Part shown: piece by piece, positions 15,262 through 24,204 of the stretch
Numbering within the stretch: position 1 is the stretch's first letter
Layout: the number at the start of each line of letters is the position of its first letter
Source of the DNA: an uncultured Selenomonadales bacterium
Lineage (GTDB): Bacteria > Bacillota > Negativicutes > DSM-1736 > Dendrosporobacteraceae
NCBI GenBank assembly: GCA_946407015.1
Contig: CAMJML010000002.1
Coordinates: forward strand, 62,001 to 126,000
DNA length: 64,000 nt
Direction of reading: 5' to 3'
Translations under genes and position numbers: made by a program
Notes under the pieces: model-generated
Seen by the model: only the letters and a program-made list of their open reading frames with translations
Database searches by the model: none
What the model was told of the DNA's origin: nothing

Positions 15262-16437
15262 TCACAAATCCTCTTTATCCATACACAAGAGAAACTGGCA
15301 AATCATTGCATGTTGAAAAAAATGGCAAGGATCTAAGCCAATGAGTTTTTTTAGTTTTCCGAGACGAAATTTCAAAGTATTGCGATGGATATAAAGCTGA
15401 TTGGCTGTTGCAGAGACATTGATATTGTTTTTCAACAAGCAGGTTAATGTTTTTTCCAGATCATAGTTATCTTTAATTTCGTCGAATTTCTCTTTGAGTT
15501 CTTTTAAAGCTAAGGAAGAATCGCATTTTGAGCATTGTTTTTCCATTAAGTAATTTAGTAATATTTCATATTCATGGATGAAGTGGATTGAATTAGAATT
15601 TGAGTGTTCTAGCGCAAATAAGGCCTCGCGATAGGATAGACGAAGATGTGATTCATGCAAGACACGACTACCAATTCCTATTTTGATTTTTAGCTTTGGT
15701 TGAAGTGAATTTAACATCGTCATAATACTTGTGATAAAAGTGTTTAGCTTTTTTGTCGTACTAGTATCTGGCAAAAATTTGATAATACACAAATATTTTT
15801 TGTAAAACAGACTTATATCTTCAGGAGTAAAAAAGGGTGCATCCTTGATCATGCCCAGAACGTTTTCCCTTACACGGGCCGAAAATAAATTCTGTAACCC
15901 ATCGGTTGTAAAATCATCTTTGTTTATAGGCTCTAAATGGACCAATATAACGATTCGAGGCAGGTTAAGCGTATAACTCAGCATTTCAGCCAATGTGTGG
16001 ACATCTTCTTGGGATGGATTATCCGAAAATAGTAGATCGACAAGTTGTTCCTTGACTCTATTTTCCGATCGGTAGTCGGCGAGAAACATTTCCCTTTCTA
16101 AAACAAGCTCTGTGACTGATTTGATTAGTTGCGCGGTATTACGGACTTCACGCGGTTTTCCGGTTACGCCGACTACGCCCACAATTTTTTCTTTGATATG
16201 AATAGGCCACATGACTCCCGGCAAAGCACCTGTATATTGCTTAACTTCTTTGGGCTGAATTTCAATAACATTTTGTGTCTGAACGGCAGAGTAGCCGCCT
16301 TGATGAAATGTATTAATTCGGGTGGGCTGACCTGAAGCGATGATCATTCCGTGGCAGTCCATAATATTTACATTGCGCTGCACAATATTCATTAAATGGT
16401 CGACGATTTTTTGTGCCAATTCTTTCGAAATAATCAT
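15262..16437 (-). CDS. CdaR-family regulator (sugar-diacid type)
   Basis: 391 residues from ATG 16437, preferred over a further-upstream ATG because AGAGGTAG precedes it. The N-terminal diacid-recognition domain (about 1-135) shows SKELAQKIVDHLM, MDCHGMIIASG and GVVGVTGKP. A middle region follows, and a C-terminal PucR-type HTH (about 330-385) has NNINVSATANQLYIHRNTLKFRL. CdaR proteins activate uptake and breakdown of sugar diacids such as glycerate, galactarate or glucarate. It is divergent from the LarA/UxaA operon, with two inverted repeats between them, and is therefore its probable activator. Confidence 0.9.
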   Translation of the reverse strand: MIISKELAQKIVDHLMNIVQRNVNIMDCHGMIIASGQPTRINTFHQGGYSAVQTQNVIEIQPKEVKQYTGALPGVMWPIHIKEKIVGVVGVTGKPREVRNTAQLIKSVTELVLEREMFLADYRSENRVKEQLVDLLFSDNPSQEDVHTLAEMLSYTLNLPRIVILVHLEPINKDDFTTDGLQNLFSARVRENVLGMIKDAPFFTPEDISLFYKKYLCIIKFLPDTSTTKKLNTFITSIMTMLNSLQPKLKIKIGIGSRVLHESHLRLSYREALFALEHSNSNSIHFIHEYEILLNYLMEKQCSKCDSSLALKELKEKFDEIKDNYDLEKTLTCLLKNNINVSATANQLYIHRNTLKFRLGKLKKLIGLDPCHFFQHAMICQFLLCMDKEDL

Positions 16438-16505
16438 GATATTACTACCTCTACTAATTGTTGGACGATAAGCATATTCTAGCATTTTTTAGATTTTGAG
16501 TAAAA

Positions 16506-16550
16506 TGCGTTAATGAGTAACGCAGATTTATATTGTCATAATTGGACAAT
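16506..16550. promoter_or_regulatory. Two inverted repeats in the CdaR/LarA divergent region
   Basis: TGCGTTA-N5-TAACGCA (16506-16524) and ATTGTC-N7-GACAAT (16532-16550) are adjacent perfect dyads. A third GTTGTAC...GGACAA-like stretch lies near 16574-16590. Candidate binding sites for the CdaR-type regulator. Confidence 0.55.
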
Positions 16551-16712
16551 GAAAAGAGTTATTTACGCGCACTGTTGTACCTTTCGGACAAAGGCGCATT
16601 GTCAAAATTGTTGAAATTTTAAATAACAGGGCTCCATTATTCTACGAAGAGTTTGTTCATCACCGAATTCTCTTTTGATGGATGCCAAGAAATCAAGCCA
16701 GGGAGGATGTAC

Positions 16713-17990
16713 ATGTCTACAATCAGCATTCCGTACAGCAAAAGCCATATAAATGTAGAAATACCAGGAAAGCGTCTGTCTGGTATTCTCGAATCGCGAG
16801 CTCACCAGTATCAGCCAGAAGCCGGGGAGGCAGAACTGGTGCAGCGGGCCTTAGAAAATCCAATTCGCACTCCGCGACTGCGTGATATGGTGAAAGGACT
16901 TAAAAAAATTGTCATTATAACCAGTGATCATACACGTCCTGTTCCAACTAAAATTATTACTCCTCTGCTGCTGAAAGAAATTCGCAGTACGAATCCAACA
17001 GCAGATATTACTTTTCTCGTGGCAACCGGATTCCATCGAGCCACTACGCCGGAAGAACTAATCAGCAAGTTTGGTGAAGCATTGTACAAAACAGAGAAAA
17101 TAGTTGTACACGATTGCTGGGATAAAACAACACTAGTCAATATCGGCACTCTGCCGTCTGGCGGGGAGTTGGTTGTAAATAAAATTGCCATGGAGGCTGA
17201 TTTGCTGATTGCGGAAGGATTTATTGAGCCTCATCTTTTTGCCGGTTTTTCCGGGGGAAGGAAAAGTGTTCTGCCAGGTGTGACCAGCGGCGAAACCATC
17301 CAAGCGAATCATTGCTCTGAATTCATTGCTCATGAGAAAGCCCGGGCAGGAATTTTGGAAGGAAATCCGATTCATACCGACATGCTATTTGCTGCATATA
17401 AGGCCCGATTGGCTTTTATAATGAATGTGGTGATTGATGCAGATAAAAAAATTATTCACGCTTTTGCTGGAGATTTAGAGCAAGCTCACTTGGCAGGCTG
17501 TAAGTTCGTAGGCGAGTTAGCCTCGGTCAAAGCCAAGCCCGCCGATATTGTTATTACTTCTAATGGCGGGTACCCCCTTGATCAGAACATCTACCAACTG
17601 GTAAAGGGATTGTCTTCCGGAGAAGCCACCTGTAACAAGGGAGGTGTGATTATCATTTGTGCCGCATGCAATGACGGCCATGGCGGGGAGGCCTTTTACA
17701 GGTGGTTCAAAGATGCTCCGGGAGGGGCTAAAGAAGTGATGGATAAGATTATGAGCATTGACCGGAATGCTACAATTCCTGACCAATGGGCCGCTCAAAT
17801 CATTGCCCGCATTCAATTAAAACATACCGTATTGATCGTTAGTGACCAATGTGATCATCAACTGATCAGAGATATGGGGTTCCAGGCGGCAGCCACGCTG
17901 GATGAAGCCATTGCAATTGCCGAGAGTATTGCAGGAACGAATGCTACCTTTACTGTAATTCCAGACGGTGTTGCAGTCATTATCCAATAG
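16713..17990 (+). CDS. larA: LarA-family nickel-pincer racemase
   Basis: 425 residues from ATG 16713 (GGGAGG 6 nt upstream). With this start His108 (ATGFHR), His174 (EPHLFAG), Lys184 (GGRKSVLPG) and His200 (NHC) fall exactly at the numbers of the cofactor and catalytic residues known from Lactobacillus plantarum LarA. The SDHTRPVP motif is present. LarA proteins racemise or epimerise 2-hydroxy acids with a nickel pincer nucleotide made by LarB, LarC and LarE, none of which is in the window. The partner UxaA genes suggest a sugar acid or hydroxy acid rather than plain lactate. Family certain, substrate unknown. Confidence 0.9.
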   Translation: MSTISIPYSKSHINVEIPGKRLSGILESRAHQYQPEAGEAELVQRALENPIRTPRLRDMVKGLKKIVIITSDHTRPVPTKIITPLLLKEIRSTNPTADITFLVATGFHRATTPEELISKFGEALYKTEKIVVHDCWDKTTLVNIGTLPSGGELVVNKIAMEADLLIAEGFIEPHLFAGFSGGRKSVLPGVTSGETIQANHCSEFIAHEKARAGILEGNPIHTDMLFAAYKARLAFIMNVVIDADKKIIHAFAGDLEQAHLAGCKFVGELASVKAKPADIVITSNGGYPLDQNIYQLVKGLSSGEATCNKGGVIIICAACNDGHGGEAFYRWFKDAPGGAKEVMDKIMSIDRNATIPDQWAAQIIARIQLKHTVLIVSDQCDHQLIRDMGFQAAATLDEAIAIAESIAGTNATFTVIPDGVAVIIQ

Positions 17991-18051
17991 GTGATTACTG
18001 TGTAAGTCCCAATTTTTTAATATTTTAACGACAAATAGAGGAGGAAGAACA

Positions 18052-18354
18052 ATGGCGGTTGATGCAATTATTTTACATCCGACAGATAATGTAGCCACTG
18101 CAGTTCAGGATTTGCAATCAGGCCAAAAGGCCACAGTACGTTTAGGGCGTGATCTTCAGTATATTGAATTGGCTGAGAATATTCCTTATGGACACAAATT
18201 CTCGTTGCGTTCTATCAGCCAGGGAGAAAACATTCTCAAATATGGTGAAGTGATCGGCAGAGCAACCCGTGTGATTGCTGCCGGCTGTCATGCACATGTG
18301 CAAAATATTGAAAGTCTGCGCGGACGCGGTGATTTGCAGAAGGAGGAAAATTAA
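18052..18354 (+). CDS. UxaA N-terminal (SAF-domain) subunit
   Basis: 100 residues, GGAGG 10 nt upstream. It is a stand-alone SAF domain matching the N-terminus of altronate/galactarate dehydratases: it has DNVATAVQDLQSGQ, IPYGHKFSLRSI and GEVIGRATRVIAAGCHAHVQN, the His-containing metal/substrate segment. It is one base away from the start of the large subunit. In many Firmicutes UxaA is split like this. Confidence 0.88.
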   Translation: MAVDAIILHPTDNVATAVQDLQSGQKATVRLGRDLQYIELAENIPYGHKFSLRSISQGENILKYGEVIGRATRVIAAGCHAHVQNIESLRGRGDLQKEEN

Positions 18355-18355
18355 G

Positions 18356-19516
18356 ATGGAATTTATGGGATACCGCCGTCAGGATGGTACAGTTGGAACA
18401 AGAAATTATGTTGGCATTTTGTCGGCTGTCGTGTGTGTAAATGAAGTGGTAGAAGCAATTGCCAGTAAGGTGCAGGGAGCCGTACGTTTCACGCATCATC
18501 AGGGGTGTTGCCAGACACCGCTTGATATTGGGCGAGTGAATCATGCATTGATTGGGCTGGGGAGAAATCCTAATTTGCATTCAGTTATCATCGTAAGCCT
18601 AGGATGTGAAAGTACTAATTTAGAAGAAGTTATTAAAGAAATTAGGGCTAGTGGTAAGCGTGTGGAGCATCTTGTTGTTCAGGAAATTGGCGGGGCAGCT
18701 CGTACCACAGCTCAAGGAATTCTATTGACTCAGGAAATGGTACGGGACGCTTCGTTGCAGCAACGTGAAAAATTTCCTATCAGTGAACTGGTCATGGGAA
18801 TGAAATGTGGTAGCTCTGATACAACATCAGGTCTAGTACCCAATCCGGCGATTGGTGTGGCATCTGATTTATTGGTAGAAGCTGGCGGAACCTCGATACT
18901 GGGAGAAGTAACGGAATTTATCGGAGCCGAACATATTTTAGCCCGCCACGCGGCTAACGAACAGGTAGCCCAGGGGATTTTCGATCTTGTCGACCGTATG
19001 GAAAAAAGAGCGATGGCGGTAGGAGAAGATATTCGCGGCGGACAGCCAACCGGTGGCAATATCAAGGGTGGTCTTACAACCATTGAGGAAAAGTCGTTAG
19101 GAGCTATTGCAAAAGCTGGCAGCGCTCCGATTCAGGCCGTATATGAATATGGTGAACGTCCGTGCGTTAAAGGTCTTGTTGTTATGGATTCACCGGGGCG
19201 AGAGCCGGAGATTCTTACCGGACTGGCTGCTGCTGGCTGTAATGTTATAGTCTTTGCTACTGGAAGGGGAGCGCCGCAGGGATTTCCCTTTGTACCGGTA
19301 TTAAAAATTACTGGAAGCCGGACTGCAGCCGAAAAGATGAGCGATCATATTGATATGAATTTAAGTGCGGTAATTGACGGAGGCGACACCATTCCGGATG
19401 CGGGACAGCGTGTTCTGGAAGAACTGATTCGTATCGCATCCGGTGCAATGACAAAAGCCGAAATTTCCGGTTATACGAACTCAATGGATATCTACATGCT
19501 GGGGCCGGTTATTTAA
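18356..19516 (+). CDS. UxaA-family sugar-acid dehydratase, large subunit
   Basis: 386 residues from ATG 18356 (GGAGG upstream); longer frames lack a ribosome site. It begins MEFMGYRRQDGTVGTRNYVG, with HHQGCCQTPLD, SLGCESTN, GMKCGSSDTTSG and AGCNVIVFATGRG: the conserved cysteines and metal site of altronate/galactarate-type hydro-lyases. With the SAF subunit it should dehydrate a sugar acid to a 2-keto-3-deoxy product after LarA has adjusted the stereochemistry. Confidence 0.88.
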   Translation: MEFMGYRRQDGTVGTRNYVGILSAVVCVNEVVEAIASKVQGAVRFTHHQGCCQTPLDIGRVNHALIGLGRNPNLHSVIIVSLGCESTNLEEVIKEIRASGKRVEHLVVQEIGGAARTTAQGILLTQEMVRDASLQQREKFPISELVMGMKCGSSDTTSGLVPNPAIGVASDLLVEAGGTSILGEVTEFIGAEHILARHAANEQVAQGIFDLVDRMEKRAMAVGEDIRGGQPTGGNIKGGLTTIEEKSLGAIAKAGSAPIQAVYEYGERPCVKGLVVMDSPGREPEILTGLAAAGCNVIVFATGRGAPQGFPFVPVLKITGSRTAAEKMSDHIDMNLSAVIDGGDTIPDAGQRVLEELIRIASGAMTKAEISGYTNSMDIYMLGPVI

Positions 19517-19854
19517 TCAGATATAAAATGTTAAAGGCGTTCTGAAGCACAGAAATGATTTTATAATATATTGGGTGACTAAGATATAATCCGAAGCTGG
19601 GAGCAGTCGGTACCGATTAGTGTAATAGATTTATAGCATAACGTGGGTAGAATTACCGACGAAAGGATCAGAAGGATATTCTGGCAATGCAATAATGGCA
19701 AATAGCGGGTTTAAGTTTAAAAGTACCTCACCGTTTATGGCGAGGTACTTTTGCTGAGAGAGTTCCTGAAGCAGTCGTTGATTTAACTAACTTGTACACC
19801 CTGCAGATGCTTACTCATTGAGAAATTCAGCTTAACTCAGATAAGTTGTATTTA
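19517..19854. other. Intergenic stretch with a terminator
   Basis: No gene seen. A perfect hairpin (AAAAGTACCTC / GAGGTACTTTT) lies at 19719-19752 with T-runs both ways, about 200 bp after the dehydratase stop. The stretch between carries no recognisable feature. Confidence 0.6.
19719..19752. terminator. Bidirectional terminator
   Basis: A stem of 14 bp with one mismatch, loop GTTTA, bounded by AAAA and TTTT. It separates the UxaA operon from the convergent GNAT gene. Confidence 0.82.
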
Positions 19855-20268
19855 CTAGTACTGATTTTTAAAATTGCAAAGTTGCATTGCTACGCCATCT
19901 TCCATAATCTTAAAGCCGAACTTTTCATAAAAAGCCGCATTTTTGCTTTCTTCTGGCATAATTTCAAGGTATAGATAATCCTTATATTTTTCCTTAATCA
20001 TTCCAATCATTGTTGCAGCAATTTTCTGTCCTTGGTAATCAGGATTTACCAAAACATAGTGCACATATGCTACCATTTCACTGTCATCCAGCACCCGTAT
20101 GAGACCGACCAGTTTATCTCCATCCCAAGCTGTTAAGACAGTAGAAGAGTTTTTTAAGGCTTTATACAATCGACTTGGATACTGCCCAGACATCCAACCG
20201 ACAGATAAAAATAATTGCTGTACTTCTTCTTGTGTGAATTTTTTTTCCTCGGTGTAAGTAATCATCAT
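19855..20268 (-). CDS. GNAT-family N-acetyltransferase
   Basis: 137 residues. The acetyl-CoA-binding motif is visible as VLVNPDYQGQKIAATMIGMI, followed by LEIMPEESKNAAFYEKFGF. It is the third gene of a minus-strand unit after lysE-type and hxlR-type genes. The substrate is unknown; the neighbourhood (exporter plus HxlR regulator) suggests detoxification of an amino compound. Confidence 0.88.
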   Translation of the reverse strand: MMITYTEEKKFTQEEVQQLFLSVGWMSGQYPSRLYKALKNSSTVLTAWDGDKLVGLIRVLDDSEMVAYVHYVLVNPDYQGQKIAATMIGMIKEKYKDYLYLEIMPEESKNAAFYEKFGFKIMEDGVAMQLCNFKNQY

Positions 20269-20288
20269 TGAAAAATGGCTCCTTTCCT

Positions 20289-20663
20289 TTACTTATAGTC
20301 ACACTTTTTGCATTGTGGCATTGTATTTTCATTCTCTTCCTTGTGATAGGCTCCCGACCACCTGCAAATACTCTGCAATATAGGAATCACAGAATGCCCC
20401 TTCTCTGTGAGACAATACTCCACGCGTGGAGGAATCTCATCGAATGACTTTCTCTGCAAAAGATCATCTGCAATCAGGTCCTTGAGGGTGGCTGCTAGAA
20501 CTGCATCTGTGATATTGCTCATTTCTTTTCGCAGTGCACTGTATCGTAAAGTGCCTTTTTCCGCTAAAACACATAGGATTCGTGATTTCCACTTTCCACC
20601 AAAGATTTCAAGGCCATATTCAAGCGGACACCGGATGTCCTCCTCCATTTTATGTTGATACAT
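20289..20663 (-). CDS. HxlR-family transcriptional regulator
   Basis: 124 residues from ATG 20663 (AAAGGGGTG upstream). It is an HxlR winged helix: CPLEYGLEIFGGKWKSRILCVL, MSNITDAVLAATLKDL and PPRVEYCLTEKGHSV. The N-terminal Cys of redox- or aldehyde-sensing members is at position 13, and the C-terminus ends CKKCDYK. It starts five bases after the LysE gene stop. It probably regulates this three-gene unit. Confidence 0.88.
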   Translation of the reverse strand: MYQHKMEEDIRCPLEYGLEIFGGKWKSRILCVLAEKGTLRYSALRKEMSNITDAVLAATLKDLIADDLLQRKSFDEIPPRVEYCLTEKGHSVIPILQSICRWSGAYHKEENENTMPQCKKCDYK

Positions 20664-20668
20664 TAGAT

Positions 20669-21256
20669 TCACCCCTTTATAATATCCCAAGCGCAATACA
20701 GCAAAAACAGGCTCAATATAGAATTGATAGGTTGGAAGTATTTTTCGTAAATGCGCTGCATCTTAATTCCGAGAAATGCCCATGTCAGACAGGCTAGACA
20801 TCCAATACTGACTACTCCTGCGCCTGCCAAAAGCAAACCGGGCAAAGTGCTAATATAGGGAACAAGATAGACCATCAACAAAGTCATAATATAAAAATAA
20901 ATTTTTATATTTACAAATTGAAGTAAGAAGCCCACCCGAAAAGATGCTTGTCCATCCTTCTTATCCTTTTGCGGCTTGCTCCGAAACATATGTATTGCCA
21001 GCCAGAGCAAATATATGCTTCCGATATATTTCAGCACAGCAAGAACTGGTAAGAGAAAAGCATTCAGCCCATATACCGCTAAGGTACAGAGAAGTTGCAC
21101 ACCGGAATAACCTGCACAAATACCAAGAATTAGTCGTCTTCCTTTTTGCCAGCCAAATTGCGTTGTAGTATTTAGAGCTAGAATGTTTCCAGGGCCGGGC
21201 GTAAAAGAACAAACCAACATATATCCTAACATTGTCACAAAAACTGATATTGGCAT
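20669..21256 (-). CDS. LysE/RhtB-family exporter
   Basis: 195 residues, about six membrane helices. The family motif CSFTPGPGNILALN is near the N-terminus. It exports amino acids or related amines. It is first in the unit with hxlR-type and GNAT genes. Confidence 0.87.
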   Translation of the reverse strand: MPISVFVTMLGYMLVCSFTPGPGNILALNTTTQFGWQKGRRLILGICAGYSGVQLLCTLAVYGLNAFLLPVLAVLKYIGSIYLLWLAIHMFRSKPQKDKKDGQASFRVGFLLQFVNIKIYFYIMTLLMVYLVPYISTLPGLLLAGAGVVSIGCLACLTWAFLGIKMQRIYEKYFQPINSILSLFLLYCAWDIIKG

Positions 21257-21443
21257 TTTGCCCTCCTGTGCTTAAACGAATTTAGCACTATTATAGAAGG
21301 CTGTCTGTCTATCAGCAAGTAACTATGAATTTTATTAGTAACTTACAATTTAAATGATATATTTTTCTCTTGGAGGGCTTGAATTATAATTATACCAGAC
21401 TCAGGCCCCAAAAAAAGCCATATCAAAAAATGGAGGTAACACC

Positions 21444-21734
21444 ATGAAAGTAAATGCCTATTTAGAAATCACAATGAAAATTGAAGAAGCCAATCGTGCA
21501 GCCGCTGCCAAAGTGTATACTGAGTATCGCGGACCATTTCTAGCGACGATTGAAGGTGCTTTGAGCAAAGACCTGTTGATTCGTAACGAGGATGTTCAGG
21601 TACTTCATGGCTTTGACAGTGCAGAGCGCGCACAGGCTTATCTATCCAGCGCAATGTTCCAGAATGATGTCTTCGTTGGTCTTAAGCCGCTCTGGAGTGC
21701 TGACCCGGATGTGAAAATTTATAGCGTGGCATAA
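21444..21734 (+). CDS. Small dimeric alpha/beta-barrel-like protein
   Basis: 96 residues, GGAGG upstream. The strand-helix pattern (VNAYLEITMKI ... AAKVYTEYRGPFLATIEGAL ... VQVLHGFDSAERAQAYLSS) is like antibiotic-biosynthesis-monooxygenase (ABM) and related dimeric barrels. No catalytic residue can be named. Monocistronic, with its own terminator. Confidence 0.7.
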   Translation: MKVNAYLEITMKIEEANRAAAAKVYTEYRGPFLATIEGALSKDLLIRNEDVQVLHGFDSAERAQAYLSSAMFQNDVFVGLKPLWSADPDVKIYSVA

Positions 21735-22162
21735 TTGCTTGAAAAAAATCCTGATTCCTCCGTGCATCGTTGTCTGATGCACGGACTTTTTACATATGAT
21801 GAATATTGAAAAATTGTAAAATAAACTTAAAAAAACGAGCCTTGCTAATCTAACTGCAGAAGTCTTGGACCAAAGGATGTCCCACTTGGTTCAAATTATA
21901 TCTTAGACCGGTAGAACAAGGTCAGAATATCTAAAAAAGAGATCTGTTAGAGCATGCCTATTGTGGGCAATACATTTATCAATTGTACAATTATGCCAAA
22001 TAGCGTTATAAACTCCGTATACTCTATTCAGATTTATTTTCTCCATGACTGTCACAATTGAATAGAATTCGACTGTAGTTGTACAAATTCCGAATTGGTT
22101 ATTTCTGGTTCTGATCTGCGTTCGATCTGTAAGTAAAATAATAAAAGAGAGGTTGAATAAAA
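21735..22162. other. Intergenic stretch
   Basis: Terminator at 21760-21791, then about 370 bp without a gene. Two TTGTACAA words are present: one inside the perfect 12-bp palindrome AATTGTACAATT at about 21979-21990, another near 22079-22086, before the gene at 22163. They could be operator half-sites; nothing else is recognisable. Confidence 0.4.
21760..21791 (+). terminator. Rho-independent terminator
   Basis: CCGTGCATC-N7-GATGCACGG followed by ACTTTTT, directly after the small barrel protein. Confidence 0.88.
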
Positions 22163-22612
22163 ATGACTGAGCAAGTAATTGACCAAATTAACGCTAAACA
22201 GTTGGCTGGGCAGAATTTCCGAGATGGCTATAATTGTGCTGAGGCTGTAGTACGAGCGTTTCGGGATGTGATGGAAGTCGATATTTCAGATGAGGCTTTG
22301 CGGATGGCTTCCGGTTTTGGTGGAGGTCTTGGTCATGCCGGATGTATGTGCGGTGCATTAACTGGAGCTGTCATGGTACTAGGTATGCTTCAGGGACGCG
22401 TTAGTAAAGATCAAAATAGGGGACCAATATATAACAGTGCACAGGAATTTCATAGTATTTTTAAAGCGAAATTTGGCTCGACCTGCTGTCGAGTGCTTAA
22501 TCGGCACCCTTTCGATACCAAAGAGCATCTGCGTAACTGTATAAAAATCACAGGCAATACTGCAGAACTTTTAGAGCAATATCTCGAAGCTAATAACTTA
22601 CAAAGTTCCTAA
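22163..22612 (+). CDS. C_GCAxxG_C_C family redox protein
   Basis: 149 residues. It carries the family signature GYNCAEAVVRAF, GFGGGLGHAGCMCGALTGAVM and CCRVLN, with a later Cys at LRNCIKI. Members are small cytoplasmic proteins of unknown function in anaerobes, probably with a Cys-bound metal or redox disulfide. AGAGAGG lies upstream. Monocistronic. Confidence 0.88.
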   Translation: MTEQVIDQINAKQLAGQNFRDGYNCAEAVVRAFRDVMEVDISDEALRMASGFGGGLGHAGCMCGALTGAVMVLGMLQGRVSKDQNRGPIYNSAQEFHSIFKAKFGSTCCRVLNRHPFDTKEHLRNCIKITGNTAELLEQYLEANNLQSS

Positions 22613-22951
22613 TTCTTATTTATAGGAATACCCTCAGGCTATTGGCCGATCTTCTTTGCCTCCTGTTATACGAGTGAGGGAATTATAGCGAGCCAGGAAG
22701 GTATTACGCTGGAAAAAGTCGATATAAGTATTGAAACAAATTTCAATCTGGCCGTGCATCTCGGCATTAAAAAGGGTGATCGTGGAATTCAAAATACTGT
22801 TATAAAACTATGCGCAGTAACATCCGCCCCGACTGAGCGGGTGAAAGAGTTAGCCGCTCGTGCGCTAACAGTATCGCCTATGGTAAATAGTCTCAAGTCA
22901 GAAGTAGAATTATTTTGGCATGAAAAAATCAACTTATATGATTTAGGATGA
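22613..22951 (+). pseudogene. Truncated OsmC-like gene
   Basis: An open stretch in the same frame as the preceding gene, directly after its stop. The translation reads PIFFASCYTSEGIIASQEG, ITLEKVDISIETNFNLAVHL and LAARALTVSPMVNSLK, matching the C-terminal two-thirds of OsmC/OhrA proteins, including the position of the second redox Cys (ASC). The N-terminal part and any start codon with a ribosome site are missing, so it is a remnant. Confidence 0.6.
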
Positions 22952-23383
22952 TTCAATAAAGGGTTACTAGCGGTCAGGCCGAGGACCGGGATGATCATCT
23001 GATAATAATAATATTGGCAACAAGGGGGAGTGTTGGTTGAAATTAGGGGTCCTGCCTTATAGGCAGGACTTGTTTTTAAGTTCGGACGTACTATAAAATT
23101 GGTAACTAGATGGATAAGGTTGTCAATATAAAAACCATTGATTATGACTTGATGAAAGACTTGGGCCCAGTAATCGGGTAATATTAATAAGTACCCCATT
23201 CGCAGTTTATTTCCTACAAATAGGGTACTTTGGAAAGTCAAAACAAGTGTAATGGTTGTCAAGTACCTTTGGAATGGTTACTATTATTGTAAGGCAGCAC
23301 GAATCAGCCCTTATGCGACTCGGTTAAATGAGGCAAGCACAATCTTTCAGCTAGTTCACAGATGGCTACTACGAGGTGAATGT
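22952..23383. other. Intergenic stretch with two hairpins
   Basis: A terminator GTCCTGCC-TTATA-GGCAGGAC-TTGTTTTT at 23049-23077, and a looser inverted repeat AAGTACCC...GGGTACTT (23189-23232). No gene with a ribosome site before 23384; an open frame from 23252 has no family match over its first 44 codons. Confidence 0.55.
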
Positions 23384-23764
23384 ATGATGAGTCCTGGCAA
23401 AATGGCTAAAAAATATATTTTGATAGCCGTAGGTTGTCTTTCATTGGCTCTTGGCATACTGGGGATTTTTCTTCCATTGCTGCCAACAGTGCCATTTCTT
23501 TTACTCACTGCTTACTGCTTTGCGCGCAGTTCCGACCGGCTGTATCGCTGGCTGATGCACCATAAAACGTTTGGCAGCCATATTTATCATTACCAAACTT
23601 ACCGGGCTATTAAGCGAAAGACGAAGGTTATAGCCATATCCGTTCTGTGGGGATCAATGGGCCTTTCCATGATTTTGCTGTCTAATCTGTATATCGGCTT
23701 TTTCTTATTCCTTTTAGGGATAGGCGTGACTTTTTATATCCTCTCATTAAACACGTTAAAATAA
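23384..23764 (+). CDS. DUF454 (YbaN-type) membrane protein
   Basis: 126 residues from ATG 23384 (GAGGTG upstream). It has three to four membrane helices and the family motif GIFLPLLPTVPFLLLTAYCFARSS near residue 35, then RLYRWLMHHKTFG. Widespread inner-membrane family of unknown function. A terminator follows (23815-23848). Confidence 0.87.
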   Translation: MMSPGKMAKKYILIAVGCLSLALGILGIFLPLLPTVPFLLLTAYCFARSSDRLYRWLMHHKTFGSHIYHYQTYRAIKRKTKVIAISVLWGSMGLSMILLSNLYIGFFLFLLGIGVTFYILSLNTLK

Positions 23765-23814
23765 ACAGTCATTTGGCAGTAACCTTTACATTTGCATATG
23801 AGATAATAAAAGCA

Positions 23815-23848
23815 AAATCCCTACTTCAGACGAGGTAGGGATTTTATT
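23815..23848 (+). terminator. Rho-independent terminator
   Basis: AAAATCCCTAC / GTAGGGATTTTATT hairpin after the DUF454 gene. Confidence 0.88.
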
Positions 23849-23929
23849 GTACAAAAGCAAGTTAAGTTCGATGAGTTCATTATGCTAAAACAGGCGCCCA
23901 GCTATCCCTGTTGACAGGTTGCGTTGACT

Positions 23930-23996
23930 CTCACACCGTACTCACACCGTTTCATGCTTTCTCACACCGTACTCACAGCATTTTTGTTATGATAAT
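23930..23996 (+). promoter_or_regulatory. Four-site OmpR/KdpE-type operator and promoter (copy A)
   Basis: CTCACA words start at 23930, 23941, 23961 and 23972, i.e. two pairs with 11-bp phasing separated by 20 bp. This is the layout of tandem direct repeats bound by OmpR-class response regulators. The last word is followed by GCATTTTTGTTATGATAAT, with a plausible -10 (TATGAT) for rightward transcription toward 24091. The module recurs inverted at 28670-28735. Confidence 0.7.
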
Positions 23997-24090
23997 TATT
24001 ACGGAATCAATCGTTTGATCGTGAGATGAAGAGAGAAAGAAAGTGATGAAGCAATCAAATCGGCTGAATAGAAAATAGGAGAATAGCATA

Positions 24091-24204
24091 ATGAAGGTTT
24101 TAATTGATTTATTCTGTGGGTATTGGCGCTATGATCTTATCGCCGACGGATTTCAGGCTGTGATGAGGCCATTAAAACGGATTGAAGAGGCGGTGACTTT
24201 TTAA
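24091..24204 (+). CDS. 37-residue ORF coupled to the MreB-like gene
   Basis: Starts ATG 24091 with AGGAG nine bases upstream, and ends TAATG so that its stop overlaps the MreB-like start by one base. The peptide opens MKVLIDLFCGYWRYDLIADG and ends PLKRIEEAVTF: a hydrophobic/aromatic N-terminal half and a basic, amphipathic C-terminal half. No family recognised. It may be a membrane-associated partner of the MreB-like protein, or a leader whose only job is translational coupling. Confidence 0.65.
   Translation: MKVLIDLFCGYWRYDLIADGFQAVMRPLKRIEEAVTF

Noticed and set aside
23930-23977. Short regular repeats suggesting a CRISPR array
   Set aside because: Six-base words with 11/20/11 spacing are far too short for CRISPR repeats; they fit response-regulator sites, and no cas genes are present.
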